The notes beneath the pieces are model-generated. The model was not told the origin of the DNA, ran no database searches, and saw only the letters and a list, made by a program, of their open reading frames with translations. 64,000 nt of DNA. Origin: CAVYXZ01 sp963772595. GTDB taxonomy: Bacteria > Chloroflexota > Anaerolineae > Aggregatilineales > Phototrophicaceae. The DNA lies in contig CAVYXZ010000008.1 of NCBI GenBank assembly GCA_963772595.1, positions 1 through 64,000 on the forward strand. The letters are read 5' to 3'. A program made the position numbers and the translations under genes. Positions 60,899-64,000 of the stretch are shown here, one piece after another (within the stretch, counting starts at the first letter, position 1; every line of letters begins with the position of its first letter).

Positions 60899-61984
60899 TT
60901 AGACAGTATGGTCAATCAAGATGCGTTGGCCGGTTTTGTAGGATTCCAGCGCGGCATCTATAACCTGTTGTACGTAAAAACCATCATAAAGGTTCGGTGT
61001 GGTGGGGTGATCGTTCAGGATGGCATCGACAAAGCCGCGCGGCCCGACGGAGTGATGCATGAACAGCCCAAGCGCATTATCGGGGTCGGCGTGACGCAGC
61101 ATGTTCGCTGGAAGTGGAATTTCGGCCAGGGAATCGCCGGGCTGATTCACGCCCCAGGCCTTATAAGTCGGATTGTCGAAAGACTGGCGGCTCCTGAGCG
61201 TTCCCTGTGCGCCGTAGAGGGTGAACTCGACTCCGCCTGTCTTGCCAGTATCGACCACTGCGCTGCAATGCAGACTGGCATGAGCGCCATTGGCGAATTC
61301 GAGCAGCAGCGCCGCCGAGTCATTGGCCGGGTTCGACAAGGGGCCGCCACCCGGTCCCTGCCGTGTGCGATAGTTACCCAGGACCGCCGACACGCTGCGC
61401 ACCTCACCGAAATACCAGCGCGCCAGATCGACGATGTGCGACCCCAGGTCGGCGAGCACGCCGTTGGCCCGGTCGCCATCGAGCCGCCAACTGTAAGCGT
61501 CATTACGCGCATAACCGGCCATCGTGCGAATATCGGCGTGGTAGGGCTGGCCGAGATAGCCCTCATCCATAAGCTGGTGGATATATTGAAACTGCGGCAT
61601 CCAGCGCCAGGTGAAGAAGACCAGCGTTTTCAGTCCGGTAGAGCTGGCTTTTTCGGCCATCTGCCGGGCATGATCGGCGTTGAGCGCGACGGGTTTCTCG
61701 CAGAGCACGTGCAGCCCGGCATCCAGCGCCGCCATGACCATATCGTAATGGGTGTCATCCGGCGTCGAGATCACCACTGCGTCGAGATCCGCTTCGGCGA
61801 TCATCCGGTGATAATCGTGATAAACCTGGGGAATGCTGTACTTCGCGGCCATCGCTTGAGCCGGATCCGGGCTGCGGCCACAGATAGCGCAGAGGTCGGC
61901 GCGTTCGTAAGCGCTCAGCACTGGCAGGTAAATCAGGTCTGCCCACCAGCTTGTGCCAATCACAGCGATACGCACAGAATCCAT
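60899..61984 (-). CDS. Gfo/Idh/MocA-family oxidoreductase
   Basis: 361 residues. Rossmann start VRIAVIGTSWWADLIYLPVL, family motif HVLCEKPVALNADHARQM (EKP) and the helix GVLADLGSHIVDLARWYFGE. Members use NAD(P) on sugars, inositols or related polyols; the specific substrate is not predictable. 10 bp after the MOSC-like gene. Confidence 0.88.
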   Translation of the reverse strand: MDSVRIAVIGTSWWADLIYLPVLSAYERADLCAICGRSPDPAQAMAAKYSIPQVYHDYHRMIAEADLDAVVISTPDDTHYDMVMAALDAGLHVLCEKPVALNADHARQMAEKASSTGLKTLVFFTWRWMPQFQYIHQLMDEGYLGQPYHADIRTMAGYARNDAYSWRLDGDRANGVLADLGSHIVDLARWYFGEVRSVSAVLGNYRTRQGPGGGPLSNPANDSAALLLEFANGAHASLHCSAVVDTGKTGGVEFTLYGAQGTLRSRQSFDNPTYKAWGVNQPGDSLAEIPLPANMLRHADPDNALGLFMHHSVGPRGFVDAILNDHPTTPNLYDGFYVQQVIDAALESYKTGQRILIDHTV

Positions 61985-61994
61985 CAGGCTTCTC

Positions 61995-62579
61995 CTACCG
62001 GTCGATCACGAACACCTTATCTCCGCGAGCGACGTGCCCGGACTGCGCGCTGGCGTAAAATCCGCGTGTGCCGCCGTCGAGGAATTGCAGGGTCGCTTTC
62101 ATCAGGTCGGCGGCAACCGGTGGCTGCTGCTGCAAGGCGAAGCGGCTGAAGGGTTCGCAGGGCGGGGCGACCATCAAGGATTCCAGCCTGACCTGTGCGC
62201 CGGTGGCCGGGTTCTGGAAGACGAGGCTTTCGCCCAGGGCATCCAGCGTGAAGGGCTGCTGAACCTCCACCAGGATGTTTTCGCCCGCGATGCCGTCAAT
62301 CAGATGCGGCCCAAACTGCGCCCGCATGGCGGCGTAATGGCTGGTGAAGCCGACCGAGACGCCGTTCGGGCCGTTGTTTCGAGACTGTGGATGCCGTGTG
62401 TTGTGGACATCTACAATTTCCTCACCGGAATCCAGAACGCCGGTTACGCCATCGAGTGAAAGATACAGCCGGTCCACCTGGCGCAGCGGAGCCGGATCAT
62501 AAATCCGCTGCGGCTTCTCACCCTGTTTGAGCGAAGCCTGCTGAATCTGTACCGATTTGACGACGCCAATCTCGCGCAT
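61995..62579 (-). CDS. MOSC-domain-like protein
   Basis: 194 residues. LIDGIAGENILVEVQQPFTL (the GxxGEN signature) and VAPPCEPFSRFAL (the conserved Cys-containing segment) are MOSC features. Such proteins bind the molybdenum cofactor or a sulfur group and take part in its sulfuration or in reactions with N-hydroxylated compounds. 11 bp after trpS. The Mo-enzyme fragment at the window start may be unrelated. Confidence 0.7.
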   Translation of the reverse strand: MREIGVVKSVQIQQASLKQGEKPQRIYDPAPLRQVDRLYLSLDGVTGVLDSGEEIVDVHNTRHPQSRNNGPNGVSVGFTSHYAAMRAQFGPHLIDGIAGENILVEVQQPFTLDALGESLVFQNPATGAQVRLESLMVAPPCEPFSRFALQQQPPVAADLMKATLQFLDGGTRGFYASAQSGHVARGDKVFVIDR

Positions 62580-62590
62580 GATGCCTGCTC

Positions 62591-63622
62591 CTAAATCCTG
62601 TTTACCGGCCAGCGGTGGGCCGGAGCCAGAAAACCGACCTTGTCTTTGACTTCCTTGAGCGTCTGTTCCGCCACCATCGCCGCCTGTTCCGCGCCGCGCG
62701 CCAGCACGTCTTCGAGGTAGCCGGTGTCGTCCATCAGTTCGTGATAACGCGCTTGCAGGGGTTCCAGTTCCGCGTTGACCACCTCAACCACCGCTTTCTT
62801 GAGGTCGCCGTAGCCCTTGCCCGCGAACTGGCTTTCAATCGCCTCGCGGGTTTCATGTGTCAGCGCCTGATAAATCGTCAGCAAATTGTTGACTCCCGCC
62901 TTCTCCGGGTCCTTGCTGAAGATGATCTCGCGCCCGGAATTGGTTGTGGCGCGCATGATCTTCTTCTTGACCACATTGGGCGGGTCCAGCACGAAGATGG
63001 CATGACCCTCGCCCTCTGCGCTCTTGCTCATCTTGGAAGTCGGGTCATCCAGGCCCATCACGCGCGCCCCGGCTTCGGGATGGAAGCCTTCGGGGATGAC
63101 GAAGGTCTCGCCGTAGAGGTGGTTGAAGCGCTGTGCCAGATCGCGCGTCATCTCGATGTGCTGGCGTTGGTCATCGCCCACCGGGACCTTGTGGGCCTGG
63201 TAGAGCAGAATGTCCCCGGCCATCAGCACCGGGTAGCTGAGCAGGCCCGTGCTAACCGAATCCTGGGCCTGCTTGGCGGATTTGTCCTTGAACTGGGTCA
63301 TGCGCTGGAGCCAGCCAATCGGAGTCAGGCAGGTGAGGATCCAGGCCATTTCGGCATGGGCTGGGAGATGCGACTGGACGAAGATGGTTGCCTTCTCCGG
63401 GTCCAGCCCGGCGGCTAAGTAAATCGCCGTCACCTCGCGCGTCCAGTGGCGCAGATTATCCGGGTCCTGCGGGACCGTGATGGCGTGCATATCGACCACG
63501 CAGTAGTAGGATTCGTACTTATCCTGGAAATCCACCCATTGCAGCAGCGCGCCCAGGTAATTGCCAATGTGGAAGTTCCCGGTCGGTTGGATGCCGGAGA
63601 GGACTCGTTTCTGTTCGCTCAT
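62591..63622 (-). CDS. trpS: Tryptophanyl-tRNA synthetase
   Basis: 343 residues, standard bacterial length. HIGN at 18-21 and KMSKS at 197-201 are intact; VLSGIQPTGNFHIGNYLGAL and QRMTQFKDKSAKQ match the family. It charges tRNA-Trp in the cytoplasm. Starts with ATG 63622 and heads a four-gene operon on the minus strand. Confidence 0.96.
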   Translation of the reverse strand: MSEQKRVLSGIQPTGNFHIGNYLGALLQWVDFQDKYESYYCVVDMHAITVPQDPDNLRHWTREVTAIYLAAGLDPEKATIFVQSHLPAHAEMAWILTCLTPIGWLQRMTQFKDKSAKQAQDSVSTGLLSYPVLMAGDILLYQAHKVPVGDDQRQHIEMTRDLAQRFNHLYGETFVIPEGFHPEAGARVMGLDDPTSKMSKSAEGEGHAIFVLDPPNVVKKKIMRATTNSGREIIFSKDPEKAGVNNLLTIYQALTHETREAIESQFAGKGYGDLKKAVVEVVNAELEPLQARYHELMDDTGYLEDVLARGAEQAAMVAEQTLKEVKDKVGFLAPAHRWPVNRI

Positions 63623-63765
63623 AGTCTCTGGGTTCTGTTGTGAATAAACCGCTCTATTTTAACCCACGCCAGGGCCAGAACCAAGCGGCACTATGAGGAA
63701 TGTGAAGGATCGAGACGATGCGTGATCCTCTCGATCTGTTGTAATCGGCTGGACTCCGCGCGTCC

Positions 63766-63999
63766 TTACGCCGATAAGCTGAAGGTGATGGTCGCGCTGC
63801 CCAGGTTCGTACCGCCTCCATTCGCCTCGGAATAGGCCGTTGCGGTCAGGCTGTAATCGCCAGGGCTGAGGGTCCCCCCGGTGAAATCACCATCCGTATC
63901 GCCAAAGAGCGAATAAGGATAGATGCTTTCCGTGCGGCTCTGCGTGGTCGGTCCATTGAGTTGAAGGGTCACGCTGCCGACCGATCCCTTCGTCTCGGC
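63766..63999 (-). CDS. Secreted or surface protein, C-terminal end (partial)
   Basis: The frame runs in from the right edge: SVGSVTLQLNGP, ESIYPYSLFGDTDGDF, TLSPGDYSLTATAYSEANGG and the final TITFSLSA. This beta-rich pattern is common in repeated extracellular domains of adhesion or sugar-binding proteins. The rest lies outside the window, so function cannot be judged. Confidence 0.6.
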   Translation of the reverse strand, partial: AETKGSVGSVTLQLNGPTTQSRTESIYPYSLFGDTDGDFTGGTLSPGDYSLTATAYSEANGGGTNLGSATITFSLSA

Positions 64000-64000
64000 G

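Overview
The window reads as chromosomal DNA of a GC-rich bacterium, most likely a Chloroflexota member of the Anaerolineae type. This is an inference from gene content: two TPR plus TolB-like propeller membrane proteins with Thr/Pro-rich linkers, a BTAD regulator, two proteins with the haem-binding CxxCH domain, an F420-type nitroreductase, plant-like leucine-rich repeats in a secreted protein, and a sulfolipid gene set. Gene density is high and both strands are used. There is one tRNA gene (Leu, UAA), no rRNA and no CRISPR array.

Layout. 0-3.7 kb: the end of a sulfite-oxidase-like gene with a frameshift, a sliver of a serine recombinase, an IS701/IS4-like insertion sequence, and a STAND ATPase gene cut by the IS. 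3.7-7.0 kb: an HpnA-like SDR, sppA, and a two-gene unit containing a glutamyl-tRNA-synthetase-like protein without catalytic motifs. 7.1-12.1 kb: a BTAD regulator and two ABC exporter half-transporters with many frameshifts. 12.1-15.6 kb: a mosaic of gene fragments (Yip1-like/FtsX, YceI, intradiol dioxygenase), a haem-domain membrane protein, and a fused response-regulator/histidine-kinase remnant. 15.9-20.3 kb: a tiny zinc ribbon, tandem histidine phosphatases, a hydrolase and a frameshifted chemoreceptor-like gene. 20.2-24.2 kb: four minus-strand TPR-membrane proteins. 24.3-30.8 kb: an unknown gene, maeB, a C2H2 mini-protein, mscS and an SH3-glycosidase gene. 31.0-35.3 kb: peptide-type ABC transporter parts and an IclR regulator. 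35.5-38.6 kb: a glycosyltransferase, tRNA-Leu, and an AT-richer cassette encoding a GNAT/PUA-like protein and an ASCH protein.

39.0-48.0 kb is dominated by one enormous secreted polypeptide: subtilisin S8, M6 metalloprotease, three LRR-FnIII modules, three carbohydrate-binding-like modules and a Thr/Pro/Glu-rich tail. It is broken by several frameshifts. 48.0-52.2 kb holds a second haem-domain protein and a sqdB-plsY-sqdX group for membrane lipid synthesis. 52.4-57.6 kb has a DUF3592 protein, an unknown membrane protein, a TetR/F420-nitroreductase operon with a readable promoter-operator, and ftsH. 57.8-60.3 kb is an FHA, sigma factor, zinc anti-sigma and trxB run that looks like a redox-responsive unit. 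60.4-63.6 kb is a tight minus-strand operon trpS-MOSC-Gfo/Idh/MocA-YccF. The window ends inside a secreted-protein gene.

Two features cut across the window. First, single-base frameshifts are common, some of them in homopolymers, so part of the breakage may be sequencing error; the fragment mosaics and internal deletions are harder to explain that way. Second, several families of palindromic intergenic repeats are present. One of them, a four-hairpin element at 3.8 and 18.6 kb, shows compensatory base changes between its two copies.
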